Shown: piece by piece, positions 63,822-64,000 of the stretch
Position numbering within the stretch: position 1 is the stretch's first letter
How the letters are laid out: every line of letters starts with the position of its first letter
DNA from: Firmicutes bacterium HGW-Firmicutes-15
GTDB taxonomy: Bacteria > Bacillota > Syntrophomonadia > Syntrophomonadales > Syntrophomonadaceae
Direction of reading: 5' to 3'
Assembly (NCBI GenBank): GCA_002840245.1
Contig: PHAA01000012.1
Span: 25,573 to 89,572, forward strand
Length of the DNA: 64,000 nt
Notes under the pieces: model-generated
The model's database searches: none
What the model was told of the DNA's origin: nothing
The model's input: only the letters and a program-made list of their open reading frames with translations
Translations under genes and position numbers: made by a program

Positions 63822-64000
63822 AATGAAAACCTCCATGATTCGTTTTTTATGATATTATTGTAGTTATTTCTTTTCACTACAGTTACCATCCCCCCTTGCT
63901 CTGGCAGGCTGTGTGAAAACCATTAATTAGCACTGCCACGAATACGTTATTCAACTATATAAAAATTTGACCTGGCATAATCGTAAATTAATGGGTTTCT
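63822..64000. other. Window end without a recognised feature
   Basis: AT-rich sequence; it should hold the promoter of the beta-rich gene. No gene, tRNA or clear hairpin was recognised. Confidence 0.4.

Overview
The window looks like chromosome from a spore-forming, low-to-mid GC Firmicute of the class Clostridia. Gene content and order suggest the Syntrophomonas group, but that placement is inference from gene order and protein style, not from a search. The evidence for a sporulating Firmicute is direct: spo0B-obgE, spoIVFA-spoIVFB, lonB beside lon, clpP-clpX, a Prp-processed L27 with its N-terminal extension, and the maf-radC-mreBCD-PBP2-minCDE-rodA block.

Layout. 0-1 kb: a HicAB toxin-antitoxin pair; the 57-residue HicA is easy to miss. 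1.3-1.8 kb: five tRNA genes (Gly-Arg-His-Gln-Lys in transcription order) with a clear promoter and terminator. 2-10.6 kb: peptidoglycan-binding proteins, an L,D-transpeptidase, aroF-tyrA, a MORN-repeat protein and an SGNH/MBOAT acylation pair, with a 187-bp MITE-like element upstream of aroF. 10.7-19 kb: tRNA-Gly and the proteostasis block tig, clpP, clpX, lonB, lon, ysxC. 19-22.5 kb: a membrane-attached MutS-like ATPase, a CBS/CorC-type membrane protein and the wreck of an EamA transporter gene.

22.6-27.6 kb: the most unusual part. On the minus strand lie a class III nucleotidyl cyclase joined to a helical-repeat domain, a stand-alone RyR domain, a TIR domain fused to a long right-handed beta-helix, and a SEC-C protein. 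Two promoters, each with a palindrome between the -35 and -10 boxes, precede the cyclase and the RyR gene. The cyclase keeps its metal and transition-state residues but has Asn at both purine-selecting positions. I propose this as a nucleotide-signal/TIR-effector module, possibly defensive; that function is inference.

27.9-40.5 kb: valS, folC, a PhoU-like/PiT phosphate pair, rex, DUF4321, maf, radC, mreB, mreC, mreD and PBP2, followed tail-to-tail by a large PocR-PAS-GGDEF-HD-GYP protein. 43.7-49 kb: minC, minD, minE, rodA, a YkvA-like protein and spoIVFA-spoIVFB. 49-58.5 kb: a split radical SAM pair, RNase G, L21-Prp-L27 behind a structured leader, spo0B-obgE and proB-proA. 58.6-64 kb: small accessory genes, mostly on the minus strand (membrane proteins, cupin, YbaK-type deacylase, PNPOx-like, HxlR, DUF3795, beta-flower), with the repair genes ogt and nfo on the plus strand.

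How it works together: the plus-strand backbone links cell-wall elongation (MreBCD, PBP2, RodA), septum placement (MinCDE), sporulation (Spo0B, SpoIVFAB, LonB) and ribosome biogenesis (L21, Prp, L27, Obg, RNase G). Accessory islands sit at the left end, at 19-27.6 kb and at the right end.
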